Origin: Duganella sp.
Lineage (GTDB): Bacteria; Pseudomonadota; Gammaproteobacteria; Burkholderiales; Burkholderiaceae_D
Direction of reading: 5' to 3'
DNA length: 43,487 nt
Assembly (NCBI GenBank): GCA_026225475.1
Contig: JAMFSU010000028.1
Coordinates: forward strand, 1-43,487
Shown: positions 8,694-19,848 of the stretch, in pieces
Position numbering within the stretch: position 1 is the first letter of the stretch
Layout of the letters: each line of letters begins with the position of its first letter
Position numbers and translations under genes: made by a program
The notes under the pieces: generated by a model
Databases searched by the model: none
Told to the model about the DNA's origin: nothing
The model's input: only the letters and a program-made list of their open reading frames with translations

Positions 8694-9773
8694 ATGGCAA
8701 AAATTCATCTGAAACAGGTCAAGAAGACCTACGGCAAAGGCCCTAAAGCAGTCGATGTGATTCATGGCATCGATATCGATATCGCAGACGGCGAGTTCAT
8801 CGTCATGGTCGGTCCTTCCGGCTGCGGCAAATCGACGCTGCTGCGCATGGTGGCGGGATTGGAAGAAATCAGTTCGGGCGAAGTCATGATCGGCGACCGC
8901 GTGGTCAACAATCTGGAGCCGAAAGAGCGTGATATTGCCATGGTGTTCCAGAACTACGCCTTGTATCCGCACATGAGCGTCTACGAAAACATGGCCTACG
9001 GTCTGAAGATTCAGGGCTTGCCGAAGGCCGAGATCGAGACCCGCGTGCAACGTGCGGCGCAGATTCTCGAACTGGGCGCGCTGCTGGAGCGCACGCCGCG
9101 TCAATTGTCGGGCGGTCAGCGTCAGCGTGTCGCGATGGGACGCGCCATTGTGCGCAAGCCGGCGGTGTTCCTGTTCGACGAACCGCTGTCGAACCTTGAT
9201 GCCAAGCTGCGCGTGCAAATGCGTCTGGAAATTCAAAAGCTGCACAAGGCCTTGCGCACCACCAGCCTGTACGTCACGCATGATCAGGTCGAGGCGATGA
9301 CACTGGGTCAGCGCATGATCGTCATGAACAAGGGCCGTGCCGAGCAGATTGGGACTTCCGCCGAAGTCTACGGCAAGCCAGCCACGACCTTTGTCGCCAG
9401 CTTCATCGGTTCGCCGCCGATGAACTTGCTCAATGGCCAGCTCAATGCCGAAGGTGATCGTTTCACTTTCGACGATGGCAGCAGCGTGAACCTGCCAGCG
9501 GCGGCACAAGGTGCGCGTGCTGGTGCCGGTGCGCGGATTCTGGGTATTCGTCCGGAGCATCTGCAACTGGGGCATCCCGGTTTGACGTTGGAAGTTGACC
9601 TGGTCGAAGCGCTCGGTGCGGAGTTACTGGTGCATACGCGTTGCGGTGGTCAAGGTATGGTCGTTCGTTGTCCTGCCAGTACCGAGGTCGCCACCGGTCA
9701 AACCGTGACGGCCGGCTTTGAGCCATCCACCGTGCATTGGTTTGATCCGCAGACGACGCATCGCATCGACTGA
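8694..9773 (+). CDS. ugpC: sn-Glycerol-3-phosphate ABC transporter ATP-binding protein
   Basis: 359-residue ATPase that powers the importer. Walker [10 protein letters not shown] at 40-48, Q-loop in [11 protein letters not shown], signature LSGGQRQR from 138, Walker B VFLFDEP at 158-164 and the switch histidine in [11 protein letters not shown] are all present. The C-terminal third is the MalK/UgpC-type regulatory (TOBE/OB) domain, with [10 protein letters not shown] and [12 protein letters not shown]. The ATG sits two bases after ugpE's stop. A long hairpin follows the gene. No ugpQ phosphodiesterase gene follows, unlike in E. coli. Confidence 0.95.
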   Translation: MAKIHLKQVKKTYGKGPKAVDVIHGIDIDIADGEFIVMVGPSGCGKSTLLRMVAGLEEISSGEVMIGDRVVNNLEPKERDIAMVFQNYALYPHMSVYENMAYGLKIQGLPKAEIETRVQRAAQILELGALLERTPRQLSGGQRQRVAMGRAIVRKPAVFLFDEPLSNLDAKLRVQMRLEIQKLHKALRTTSLYVTHDQVEAMTLGQRMIVMNKGRAEQIGTSAEVYGKPATTFVASFIGSPPMNLLNGQLNAEGDRFTFDDGSSVNLPAAAQGARAGAGARILGIRPEHLQLGHPGLTLEVDLVEALGAELLVHTRCGGQGMVVRCPASTEVATGQTVTAGFEPSTVHWFDPQTTHRID

Positions 9774-9795
9774 TAATCTGCGGTGAGCATGCTCA

Positions 9796-9827
9796 ACGAC
9801 AACGGCGCCAGATGGCGCCGTTGTCGT
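9796..9827 (+). terminator. Hairpin ending the ugp operon
   Basis: A perfect 14-base stem (arms containing GACAACGGCGCC and GGCGCCGTTGTC) with an AGAT loop starts 22 bases after the ugpC stop. There is no U-run after it, so it may terminate weakly or protect the mRNA end. Confidence 0.6.
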
Positions 9828-10099
9828 ATCTGAAGAATGCGGATTGTATGGAGATTTTGTCGCGAGTGTGTGGGCCTCATTATTGATCTCCCGCAAGAAA
9901 AATGCGGTCGCGCTGAAGCCTTGCGGCAACTTTGTGGAGCGGGCGTTGTTGCGACGCATCTATAAGGGATTCCCCTATAGATGTATGGTGTTTGAATCGC
10001 TAAACTCATTGCAACATATTTAACAAAATGCCAATATCGAGCAGAGTTGATATGTCGTGAAAAACGAATCGGACCCCATGCCGGCACAGGAAAAAAACG
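9828..10099. other. Intergenic region before cheD
   Basis: About 270 bases with no gene seen. It holds a striking dyad at 9957-9983, an AT-richer stretch after it that could hold the cheD promoter, and the cheD ribosome site (AGGA near 10086). Confidence 0.5.
9957..9983. promoter_or_regulatory. 27-base dyad upstream of cheD
   Basis: Left arm CATCTATAAGGG and right arm CCCCTATAGATG around ATT; 11 of 12 pairs match. It ends about 116 bases before the cheD start. The size and symmetry fit an operator for a dimeric regulator or a strong RNA hairpin without a U-tract. I do not recognise the motif. Confidence 0.5.
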
Positions 10100-10705
10100 A
10101 TGAATACGAACACCGAACAGTTTGCATCGCACGTCTATCACGACCGCAACTTCAATTGCGATACGGCAAAGATTTTGCCAGGCGAATATTATTACACCCA
10201 TCACGATATGATGATCGTGACCGTGCTGGGCTCTTGCGTTTCGGCGTGTATTCGCGACCGCGTCAGCGGTGTTGGCGGCATGAATCATTTCATGTTGCCG
10301 GATGGCGGCAGCGATGCTGATAGCCCGATTTCTTCGTCGGCGCGTTACGGTACTTACGCCATGGAAATCTTGATCAATGAATTGCTCAAGGCCGGCGCCA
10401 AGCGTGAAAATCTGGAATCGAAGGTGTTTGGCGGCGGTGCCGTTTTACGCGGGTTCAACGCGATCAATGTGGGCGAGCGCAATGCCAAATTCGTCAAGGA
10501 TTACCTGCGCGTGGAAGGCATACGCGTGGTCGCTGAAGATCTCAACGATATCTGGCCGCGCAAGGTGCATTATTTTCCGCGCACCGGCAAGGTGATGGTC
10601 AAGAAGCTCAAAAGCACCGACACCGTGCTGGAGACGAAAGAGCGCGACTATGCCAGCAAGCTGGCCAAGAAGTCGGCAATCGGCGGCGAGATCGATTTGT
10701 TTTGA
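10100..10705 (+). CDS. cheD: Chemoreceptor glutamine deamidase CheD
   Basis: 201 residues. CheD converts specific glutamines of chemotaxis receptors to glutamate and in some species works with CheC phosphatase. The catalytic cysteine is in [10 protein letters not shown] (Cys46) and the catalytic histidine in GGMNHFMLP (His63); the second half carries [11 protein letters not shown] and [10 protein letters not shown]. The first 30 residues are an extension before the core. The gene stands alone: no cheB, cheR or receptor gene is near, whereas cheD usually lies in a chemotaxis operon. AGGAAAA precedes the ATG. Confidence 0.95.
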   Translation: MNTNTEQFASHVYHDRNFNCDTAKILPGEYYYTHHDMMIVTVLGSCVSACIRDRVSGVGGMNHFMLPDGGSDADSPISSSARYGTYAMEILINELLKAGAKRENLESKVFGGGAVLRGFNAINVGERNAKFVKDYLRVEGIRVVAEDLNDIWPRKVHYFPRTGKVMVKKLKSTDTVLETKERDYASKLAKKSAIGGEIDLF

Positions 10706-10738
10706 ATCTGCCGCTTGCTCTCTAGCTGACCAGTCTCA

Positions 10739-11122
10739 TCAATATTTTTCTTCGACGACCGGCACCCGTTGGGCCGGGTCGTAGAAAAATTTTTCTTCGG
10801 CGATATGTTCGCCTTCCCAGCGCTGATAAGCAATTTCTTCCATATGCGTGACGGTGCCATCAAGCCATTCAAAATGGAAGATCCAGCGTATGGCCACCTT
10901 GTCACCCTCCACGAATACCGGGCGTACGCACTTCGATTTGAGTGACTTGACCCGCGCCATGACCCGGCGCTCATTGGCGATGTGGGCATCGCGGCCAAAG
11001 CGTGGCGGCTCGCCATTTTCCTGCATGGTCGAATCTTCGGTATAGAACGCCTCGACCGCTTCAATATGTTGGTTGGCTTCGACGTGTGCGATGAAGCGTT
11101 CCAGGGTTTCCTTGCTAGGCAT
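10739..11122 (-). CDS. NTF2-like (SnoaL-type) protein
   Basis: 127 residues with the pattern of the SnoaL/NTF2 superfamily: an N-terminal helix (LERFIAHVEANQHIEAVEAFYTED), MQENGEPPRFGRDAH, then strands including DKVAIRWIFHFEWLDGTVTHMEEIAYQRWEG. Members are small cone-shaped binding or isomerase/hydratase proteins; the substrate cannot be told from sequence. AGGAG precedes the ATG. It begins 16 bases after the stop of the TRAP binding protein, so both are probably in one transcript. It converges with cheD. Confidence 0.8.
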   Translation of the reverse strand: MPSKETLERFIAHVEANQHIEAVEAFYTEDSTMQENGEPPRFGRDAHIANERRVMARVKSLKSKCVRPVFVEGDKVAIRWIFHFEWLDGTVTHMEEIAYQRWEGEHIAEEKFFYDPAQRVPVVEEKY

Positions 11123-11138
11123 GGCGGGCTCCTATGGA

Positions 11139-12155
11139 TTAATGGATCGATGCGGCACAACTGTTGCGAATTGTGTTGTTGCTGCCTTGTTGCCACCAGC
11201 TTTCAGTCTGTTCATTACCGGCTTGGCGCAGCGTCTGACGGATCGCTGCGGCCGGTTGCAAATTGAGTTGCATCTGGTGTTCGCGCATGCGCGCATAGTT
11301 GTCGGCAATGCGGCTCTTGACCGAGGCCCAGCTGGCATCGCTGGTGTTCTTGGCGGCTTGCGTCAGGGTGGCCTGCTGGGCTGGCGTCAAGCCGTTCCAG
11401 ATATCGACGTTGATGATGGTGTAGCTCAGCGGAATGGCATAACTGATTGCGGTGAAATTGGGCAAATGTTCCCATAAACGATTGCCGGCTCCGCCGTCGC
11501 CCGAAGATAGCACGGCATTGAGTTCGCCGCTGGTGAGCTTGGCCCCTACCGCCGAAAACGGCAGATTGATGCTGGTCGCGCCGATGCGCTGAAACACGCC
11601 ACGGCTGTTGTCGTCGTAGGTACGAATACTGAGTGCCTTGAGCGCAGCCAGATCCGGCAACGGCTGGGCCGACCAGATACCCGATGGCGGCCACGGCGTG
11701 GCATACAGCAGATGCAGATTGAGCGCGCTCAGATGGCGTTCCAGTTCCGGTCGGGAGCAGTTGAACAGGCTCTGCGCCTGTTCGAAATCATCGACCATGA
11801 ATGGCAGCGACGACAGCAGGAAGAATGAATCGCTGCCACCCAGGATGCCGGAAAACAGCGTGGCGATTTCGACCTTGCCATCGTGCACGGCGCTGACCTG
11901 ATCCTTGCCCTTGTAGGGATTGGCACTCTCTTGCAAGGTACTCACGTTGATTGCACCGTTCGACAATTGTTTTACGCTCGCAGCAAACTGTAGATCGGCA
12001 CTGGCCGTGATCGACGTGGCCGGATATTCATTGATCAGCCGTAATGGCGTGACCGTTTGCGCCAGCGCAACTGGCTGGTGCAGCACCGCAACGGCAGCAA
12101 CCATGCTGAACAGCCGCAGACCAAGCTTGAAGTGGCGGTTTGAACGGCTGGACAT
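11139..12155 (-). CDS. TRAP-type transporter solute-binding protein (DctP family), orphan
   Basis: 338 residues from the ATG at 12155, which has CAGGAG five bases upstream. An N-terminal export signal (SMVAAVAVLHQPVALAQ) indicates a periplasmic protein. DctP-family features are ADLQFAASVKQLSNGAINV, LPFMVDDFEQAQSLFN, the ligand-pocket region LPDLAALKALSIRTYDD with its arginine, and SGELNAVLSSGD. TRAP binding proteins deliver carboxylates to DctQM membrane subunits, but no dctQ or dctM is in the window. It may feed a distant permease or act as a sensor module. The NTF2-like gene follows in the same direction. Confidence 0.85.
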   Translation of the reverse strand: MSSRSNRHFKLGLRLFSMVAAVAVLHQPVALAQTVTPLRLINEYPATSITASADLQFAASVKQLSNGAINVSTLQESANPYKGKDQVSAVHDGKVEIATLFSGILGGSDSFFLLSSLPFMVDDFEQAQSLFNCSRPELERHLSALNLHLLYATPWPPSGIWSAQPLPDLAALKALSIRTYDDNSRGVFQRIGATSINLPFSAVGAKLTSGELNAVLSSGDGGAGNRLWEHLPNFTAISYAIPLSYTIINVDIWNGLTPAQQATLTQAAKNTSDASWASVKSRIADNYARMREHQMQLNLQPAAAIRQTLRQAGNEQTESWWQQGSNNTIRNSCAASIH

Positions 12156-12235
12156 GGATTCTCCTGTTTTTTGCATTGGTGATGAATGCTGTCAGCGCCA
12201 GAATGTACCCGGCGCACCCGGACGGTCAGCGCAGA

Positions 12236-12889
12236 TCAAGCGTCAGCTTGTTGGGCCTGATGCACCAGTTGCAACCATTGCTGTACCGCTGGCCGTTGCC
12301 ATTGCCGTTCGGCATAGGCCGCCAGTTTCGGTGGCATCTGGTCAGCGTTACGCAGCAGCCGCTTGAGCATCAGCGCGAGATCGGTATCGGCGATGCACCA
12401 AGTGCCAAACAAATGTTCTGCGCCATCACCCAGCAAGGTCTCGCAGGCAGCGACCAGCTTGGTCTTGGCAATCTGGGCATCGTCCGACAAAGGCAGGCGT
12501 TGTTCGGCAAAAAATACCACCTCGGTAGGACGTTCCTGCCGGATGCTGGCCAGGTCGCTGCGCAGCCAGGCCTGAATCTCGCGCGCTTTGGCACGTTGCT
12601 GTGCGTCAGGTGGATAAAGCGGCGCATGCGTGGGGGCGGCAAAGCGCTCTTCCAGATATTCGGCAATTGCAGTCGATTCCGATAAACGAAATGCGCCATC
12701 GATCAAGGTCGGTACACGCTGTGTCAGCGACAGACCGGCATAGACTGCCTCGCGATTTTGCCGCAATGCCAGGTCGATGGTTTGCAATGCGAACGGAATA
12801 TTTTTTTCCGTCAATGCGACAAAGGCTGACATGGCGTACGGACTGATGAATTGCTTGTCGACGTACAGGGTGTATTGGGGTTGGCTCAT
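12236..12889 (-). CDS. yfcF: Glutathione S-transferase, YfcF type
   Basis: 217 residues that follow E. coli YfcF closely: FISPYAMSAFVALTEK in the thioredoxin-like N-domain, RVPTLIDGAFRLSESTAIAEYLEERFA (cis-Pro and the Ser that holds glutathione), QAWLRSDLASIRQERPTEVVF and FGTWCIADTDLALML in the helical C-domain. YfcF is a cytosolic GST with glutathione-dependent peroxidase activity in E. coli. GGAGA precedes the ATG. It lies 80 bases upstream of the TRAP binding protein on the same strand and downstream of oxyR, a context that fits oxidative-stress defence, although no OxyR site was identified. Confidence 0.9.
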   Translation of the reverse strand: MSQPQYTLYVDKQFISPYAMSAFVALTEKNIPFALQTIDLALRQNREAVYAGLSLTQRVPTLIDGAFRLSESTAIAEYLEERFAAPTHAPLYPPDAQQRAKAREIQAWLRSDLASIRQERPTEVVFFAEQRLPLSDDAQIAKTKLVAACETLLGDGAEHLFGTWCIADTDLALMLKRLLRNADQMPPKLAAYAERQWQRPAVQQWLQLVHQAQQADA

Positions 12890-13010
12890 GCGGGTTCTCC
12901 AGAGGATGGCTGCGCGCTGTTTGATGGTGCGTATTAGCAGTGATGGCTGCAGCGTGCAATAGTTCGATGGGACACACGATGTCTGCCACCAGCTTGGCAG
13001 GCGGGCAGCT

Positions 13011-13958
13011 TTAGCCTTCGCTCAGTGCGGCATCGTGCAACATGGTCACGCCCGGCAGGGCGCAGGACAGGATCGCTTGCCGCACCGCGTCGATGGCAGC
13101 ATGGCGGGTGAAGCTCTTGCGCCAGGCGATCACCACGCGACGCGATGGCACCGGTTTGGTAAACGGTACATAGCGCACCATGCCGTCCTTGGCATGCATG
13201 TCCGGTACCGACGCCTGCGGTAGCACGGTGATGCCGATGCCGGAGGCGACCATATGGCGGATGGTTTCCAGCGATGATCCTTCGAAGGTGCGTGCGATGC
13301 CGTCGCCGGCAGTCGAAAAACGCGACATTTCCGGACACACTTCCAATACCTGATCGCGGAAGCAATGACCATTGCCGAGCAACAGCATGGTTTCGGTCTT
13401 CAGATCCTTGGCGCTGATTTCCTTTTGCTCGGCCCATTTGTGATGTTTGGGCAGCGCAATGACAAACTCTTCATCGTACAAAGGCTGGACTACCAGCCCA
13501 TGCTCGGGAAATGGCAGCGCCATGATGGCAGCATCGAGTTCGCCCTGACGCAGTAATTCGATCAGGCGCGTCGTGAAGTTTTCTTGCAGGATCAAGGGCA
13601 TCTGCGGCACGGTCGCGATCATGGTCTTGACCAGCGAAGGCAGCAGGTAGGGGCCGATGGTGTAAATGATGCCAAGGCGCAGCGGACCCGACAGCGGGTC
13701 TTTGTTCTGGCTGGCGATTTCTTTGATGGCGGCAGTTTGTTCTAGCACGCGTTCGGCCTGCGCGACGATTTGTGCACCCAGCGGCGTGACCGAAACTTCG
13801 GTGCCGCCGCGTTCGAAAATGATCACGCCGAGTTCATCCTCCAGCTTCTTGATTGCGACCGACAAGGTCGGCTGCGCCACGAAGCAGGCTTCGGCGGCAT
13901 GGCCGAAATGTTTTTGCCGCGCCACGGCGACGATGTACTTGAGTTCGGTGAGTGTCAT
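13011..13958 (-). CDS. oxyR: Hydrogen-peroxide sensing LysR-type regulator
   Basis: From the ATG at 13958 the protein is 315 residues, a typical OxyR. The N-terminal helix-turn-helix is TLTELKYIVAVARQKHFGHA followed by FVAQPTLSVAIKKLE. The redox pair is present: Cys199 in GNGHCF and Cys208 in EVCPE, the same numbers as in E. coli OxyR; oxidation by peroxide forms a disulfide and switches DNA binding. Longer in-frame starts would overlap the divergent cytochrome gene and are unlikely. No strong ribosome site is seen. recG is nearby, an arrangement common in Burkholderiales. Confidence 0.96.
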   Translation of the reverse strand: MTLTELKYIVAVARQKHFGHAAEACFVAQPTLSVAIKKLEDELGVIIFERGGTEVSVTPLGAQIVAQAERVLEQTAAIKEIASQNKDPLSGPLRLGIIYTIGPYLLPSLVKTMIATVPQMPLILQENFTTRLIELLRQGELDAAIMALPFPEHGLVVQPLYDEEFVIALPKHHKWAEQKEISAKDLKTETMLLLGNGHCFRDQVLEVCPEMSRFSTAGDGIARTFEGSSLETIRHMVASGIGITVLPQASVPDMHAKDGMVRYVPFTKPVPSRRVVIAWRKSFTRHAAIDAVRQAILSCALPGVTMLHDAALSEG

Positions 13959-14070
13959 TTGGGTGAATGCGAGCTGATATGGGCTGACTATAGCGCATTT
14001 GCAAGGCCCATGCTGGCCTTGGTATGCATGGTAAAGTTGTGCCGTTTTCATTGGAAAAGGCGGGATTGCC

Positions 14071-14490
14071 GTGTCGGGGATGGCTAAAAGAACTAGCACC
14101 GGAACAAGGACGTGGCAGCATTGCTGTCGCCCGTTGGCTTTGCTGGCGAGTTTGACTGCTGGTGCGCTACCGGCGCATGCCGCAGGTGATGTCGCGGCCG
14201 GCAAGTCAGCCTTCAATAAATGTGCCAGTTGCCATCAGGTCGGGCCTTCAGCGCGTGCTGGCTTCGGTCCGCAACTCAATGGCATCATCGGCCGACCAGC
14301 CGCCAGCAGCAAGGATTACAAATATTCGGCCGCACTGCAGAATTCACATATCGTCTGGACTGAGGATAAACTGCGGGCCTTTCTCAAAGGTCCCAGCGAT
14401 CTGGTGCCAGGCACCAAGATGCGGTTTTGGGGTATCAGCGATGAGCAGCAATTGAGCAATTTGCTGGCGTATTTGCGTACCTTCAGGTAA
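14071..14490 (+). CDS. Class I c-type cytochrome
   Basis: A small exported cytochrome of about 139 residues. A signal peptide ends near LPAHA; the mature protein has the haem motif CASCH (Cys51, Cys54, His55), GFGPQLNGIIGRPA, and the axial methionine in PGTKMRFWG (Met117). This is the mitochondrial/c2-like pattern; it probably shuttles electrons in the periplasm. The start may be GTG at 14071 (AAGGCGGG upstream) or ATG at 14080. It is divergent from oxyR with 112 bases between and converges on recG, stopping nine bases before it. Confidence 0.93.
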   Translation: MSGMAKRTSTGTRTWQHCCRPLALLASLTAGALPAHAAGDVAAGKSAFNKCASCHQVGPSARAGFGPQLNGIIGRPAASSKDYKYSAALQNSHIVWTEDKLRAFLKGPSDLVPGTKMRFWGISDEQQLSNLLAYLRTFR

Positions 14491-14499
14491 GGCGCGCGC

Positions 14500-16638
14500 T
14501 CATACCTTGAGGAAGTCCTCGCGCCCACCGAGCCAGCGTTCAAGATGGCTACCGACAATCGCGGGCTCGCTCTGCAACAAGGTCTGCGCCAGATTGCGCG
14601 CTTTTTCTACTAGCCATTGATCGGTCGCCAGATCGGCAAAACGCAATAGCGCTTCGCCCGACTGGCGTGCGCCGAGGAACTCGCCGGGACCGCGGATTTC
14701 CAGGTCGCGGCGGGCGATTTCAAAGCCGTCGGCGGTTTCGCGCATTGTCATCAATCTTTGCTTGGCAGTGCCGCCAAGCGGACTTTGGTAGAGCAGGATA
14801 CAGGCGCTGGCAGCAGCACCGCGACCGACGCGGCCGCGCAACTGATGCAGTTGCGACAGGCCGAAACGCTCGGCATGTTCGATCACCATCAAGGACGCAT
14901 TGGGAACATCGACACCGACTTCAATCACGGTGGTCGCCACCAGCACATGAATCTGACCGGCGCTGAAGGCATCCATGACTTCCTTTTTTTCGGCCGGTTT
15001 CAGGCGTCCGTGTACCAGGCCAATATGCAGGTCCGGCAGCGCCTCGGCCAGCATTGCATAAGTGTCGGTGGCAGTCTGCAGTTGCAGCGCTTCCGACTCT
15101 TCAATCAGCGGGCACACCCAATACACTTGACGGCCTTCCTGCGCCGCCGCGTGCACGCGTGCAATCACTTCTTCGCGGCGATTCTGGTCGATGGTACGGG
15201 TGACCACCGGCGTGCGGCCGGGAGGCAGTTCATCGATCACCGAGACTTCTAGGTCGGCGTAATAGGTCATGGCCAAGGTGCGCGGAATCGGCGTGGCGGA
15301 CATCATCAGTTGATGCGGCACGGTGTGTGCCGCAGTGTCGTTACTGTTCGGATCGGTCGCCTTGTTGCGCAAGGCCAGGCGCTGGCCGACGCCGAAGCGA
15401 TGTTGCTCATCGACGATCACCAGACCCAGTTTGTCAAACTGGACGCTATCTTGAATCAGCGCATGGGTGCCGATCACCAGTCGTGCTGCCCCCGATTCGA
15501 TGCGGGCATTGGCGGCGGCTTTTTCCTTTTTCTTGAGGCTGCCGGTGAGCCAGGCGACTTCGACGCCAAGTGGTTCCATCCAGGCGGCAATCTTGCGGAA
15601 ATGCTGGTCGGCGAGAATTTCGGTCGGCGCCATCAGCACCGCCTGAAAGCCGCTATCGATCGCTTGCACTGCCGCCAGTGCAGCAACCACGGTCTTGCCG
15701 CTGCCGACATCACCTTGCAGTAGCCGTTGCATCGGAAACGATTCGCGCAGATCGTGACGAATTTCATCGAGCACGCGCTGCTGCGCGGCTGTCAGCTTGA
15801 ACGGCAATTGCTTGAGGAAGGCCTTGGAGATTTTGCCCACGGTCGGTAGCGCACAGGCGGTGCGTGCACGCCGGGCGTTCTGGGCGCGCTTGAGCGAGAG
15901 TTGCTGGGCCAGCAGTTCATCGAACTTCATGCGGATCCAGGCCGGGTGCGAGCGCTCCGTCAGCGCATATTCGTCAACCTCGGTCGGTGGATTGTGCAAC
16001 AGGCGTACTGCGGCTTCAAATGGATCGAGCTTCAGTTCTGTCAGCAGCGTGGCCGGCAAGGTGTCTTGCCAATCGATGCGCGTGAGCGCGCCAGCGATGG
16101 CTTTGCGCAGATAGGCTTGCGACAGGCCTTCGCCGGCCGGATAGACCGGCGTTAGCGAGGTCGGTAGCGGTGCGCCTTCGAGCACTACCTTGTAGCTCGG
16201 ATGGACCATTTCGGCGCCGAAAAAGCCATGGCGCAATTCGCCGCGCACGCGGATGCGCACACCTTCGCTCAGTTGTTTGGTCTGGCTGCCGTAAAAATTG
16301 AGAAAACGCAGCACCAGTTGGCCGCTATCATCGGCCATGGTCACCACGAGTTGGCGGCGCGGCCGGTATTGAATGTCGGACACGCTGATCACACCTTCGA
16401 CCTGCACCACCTGCGTGCCGCGCAGGCTGGCCTCATGGATGCTCATGACCTGGGTTTCGTCTTCGTAGCGCATTGGCAGATGCAGCGCCAGGTCCATATC
16501 GGTACGCAAGCCTAGCTTGAGCAACTGGTTGGCGCTTTTCTGGGCGGCGCTTAAGGTGGGGCGGGCAGGCTGGCTGCGGCCTTTGGCTTTGAGCAGCTTG
16601 GCGTCGTCAACGTGGGCTTTTTTCGTCTGAGCGGGCAT
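14500..16638 (-). CDS. recG: ATP-dependent DNA helicase RecG
   Basis: 712 residues, full length. RecG remodels stalled replication forks and Holliday junctions. The N-terminal wedge/OB part contains DLALHLPMRYED and GVISVSDIQYRPRRQL; the helicase part has Walker A GDVGSGKT (309-316), DEQHRFGVGQR from 410, MSATPIPRTLAMTYY, and LVATTVIEVGVDVPNASLMVIEHAERFGLS (given in pieces: IEVGVDVPNA, HAERFGLSQLHQLRGRVGRG). It converges with the cytochrome c gene and is divergent from queA over 107 bases. Confidence 0.97.
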   Translation of the reverse strand: MPAQTKKAHVDDAKLLKAKGRSQPARPTLSAAQKSANQLLKLGLRTDMDLALHLPMRYEDETQVMSIHEASLRGTQVVQVEGVISVSDIQYRPRRQLVVTMADDSGQLVLRFLNFYGSQTKQLSEGVRIRVRGELRHGFFGAEMVHPSYKVVLEGAPLPTSLTPVYPAGEGLSQAYLRKAIAGALTRIDWQDTLPATLLTELKLDPFEAAVRLLHNPPTEVDEYALTERSHPAWIRMKFDELLAQQLSLKRAQNARRARTACALPTVGKISKAFLKQLPFKLTAAQQRVLDEIRHDLRESFPMQRLLQGDVGSGKTVVAALAAVQAIDSGFQAVLMAPTEILADQHFRKIAAWMEPLGVEVAWLTGSLKKKEKAAANARIESGAARLVIGTHALIQDSVQFDKLGLVIVDEQHRFGVGQRLALRNKATDPNSNDTAAHTVPHQLMMSATPIPRTLAMTYYADLEVSVIDELPPGRTPVVTRTIDQNRREEVIARVHAAAQEGRQVYWVCPLIEESEALQLQTATDTYAMLAEALPDLHIGLVHGRLKPAEKKEVMDAFSAGQIHVLVATTVIEVGVDVPNASLMVIEHAERFGLSQLHQLRGRVGRGAAASACILLYQSPLGGTAKQRLMTMRETADGFEIARRDLEIRGPGEFLGARQSGEALLRFADLATDQWLVEKARNLAQTLLQSEPAIVGSHLERWLGGREDFLKV

Positions 16639-16692
16639 GCAACGGAGGTGTGGGTGGCGAGAAAGCGTAAAATAGAGGGTTCGGCCTTATTT

Positions 16693-16712
16693 TACTGTGA
16701 ATAATCACAGTA
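16693..16712. promoter_or_regulatory. Perfect TGTGA/TCACA dyad upstream of queA
   Basis: TACTGTGA-ATAA-TCACAGTA is a perfect 8+8 inverted repeat in the 107-base recG/queA spacer, ending 33 bases before the queA ATG. It looks like a CRP/FNR-superfamily site, but the spacing between TGTGA and TCACA is four rather than the six of CRP, so the regulator is unknown. The position suits control of queA-tgt. Confidence 0.55.
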
Positions 16713-16745
16713 TTAATAGTCTTACTGCTTCTTTATTGATTTTCC

Positions 16746-18891
<2,146 letters not shown>

Positions 18892-18897
18892 TCCGTT

Positions 18898-19848
18898 TCA
18901 AGCAGGCATGGCCTGTAATGGGATGATGGCGCCCGGATGCGTGACCACGCAGGCGGCCAGCGTGCAGCCTGCGGCGGCAGCGGCAGTGGCCGATGCGCCT
19001 TGCAGACGTGCTGCCAGATAAGCGGCATTGAATGAGTCGCCCGCTGCCGTGGTGTCGACGGCCTGTACTTTTTGCGTTGCCACCGGCTGTGGCTCTTCCA
19101 TGTCGCTGGCCAGTACCAGGCAGCCTTGCTCTCCCAATTTGACGACCACTTCGCCGACGCCTGCATTGCGGTTGCGTTGCAGGCAGGCTTGGGCATCGAG
19201 GTCGCCGTGCAAGGCGGTTTCGTCATCGAGCGTCACCAGTACATGGCTGGCCTGCGCCAGCGCCAGATTGGTCCAATGCAGCGCATCGCTGCGCGCTTGC
19301 CACAGACGTGGCCGGTAGTTGCTGTCGAACACCACCCAGCCGCCTTGGGCGCGCACACTCGCTGCCAGGTCCAGCAAACGCTGACGACGCGCATCATCAA
19401 GAATAGCCAAGGTAATGCCCGAAAAATACAGCAGACGGCATTGCCCGACTTGCTGTTGCAGGTGTTCAGCATGGGCGATATCGAGCATGGTGCGTGCCGC
19501 CGATTGCTGACGCCAGTACATGAATGAACGTTCGCCGGCTGCGGTGGTTTCGATCCAGTACAAGCCCGGCAAGGCGTTGGGCGTGGTAGCGATCAATTCG
19601 GTGTGCAGGTTCTGGCGGCTAATTTCGGCGCGCAATGAGGCGCTGATACTGTCGTCGCCGGTGGCTGAGATGAATTGGCTATGCGCGCTGTCATTGCTGA
19701 GGCGCTGGAAGTAGACCGCCGTGTTGTAGACATCGCCGGCAAACGATTGCGTCATCGCGCGCGGCATTGCCTGCAGGGCGTCGCCAGCTTGCGCGGGTTT
19801 GAGTTCAATCATGCATTCGCCGATGAACCAGGCTTGTGGAGTAGTCAT
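18898..19848 (-). CDS. kdgK: 2-Dehydro-3-deoxygluconokinase
   Basis: 316-residue PfkB-family kinase that phosphorylates 2-keto-3-deoxygluconate to KDPG, the entry to the Entner-Doudoroff aldolase. It aligns well with E. coli KdgK from memory: FIGECMIELKP, FAGDVYNTAVYFQRL, LPGLYWIETTAAGERSF, YWR, LLYFSGITLAIL, FDSNYRPRLW, and the catalytic DTTAAGDSFNAAYLAARL, ending GAIIPLQAMPA. It is divergent from a GntR regulator across a spacer rich in likely operators and converges with tgt (six bases apart). No kdgA/eda or hexuronate gene is in the window. Confidence 0.93.
   Translation of the reverse strand: MTTPQAWFIGECMIELKPAQAGDALQAMPRAMTQSFAGDVYNTAVYFQRLSNDSAHSQFISATGDDSISASLRAEISRQNLHTELIATTPNALPGLYWIETTAAGERSFMYWRQQSAARTMLDIAHAEHLQQQVGQCRLLYFSGITLAILDDARRQRLLDLAASVRAQGGWVVFDSNYRPRLWQARSDALHWTNLALAQASHVLVTLDDETALHGDLDAQACLQRNRNAGVGEVVVKLGEQGCLVLASDMEEPQPVATQKVQAVDTTAAGDSFNAAYLAARLQGASATAAAAAGCTLAACVVTHPGAIIPLQAMPA

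Noticed and set aside
16693..16712. Canonical CRP site before queA
   Set aside because: TGTGA and TCACA are separated by four bases, not six, so a standard CRP dimer would not fit. Kept only as an unknown dyad.
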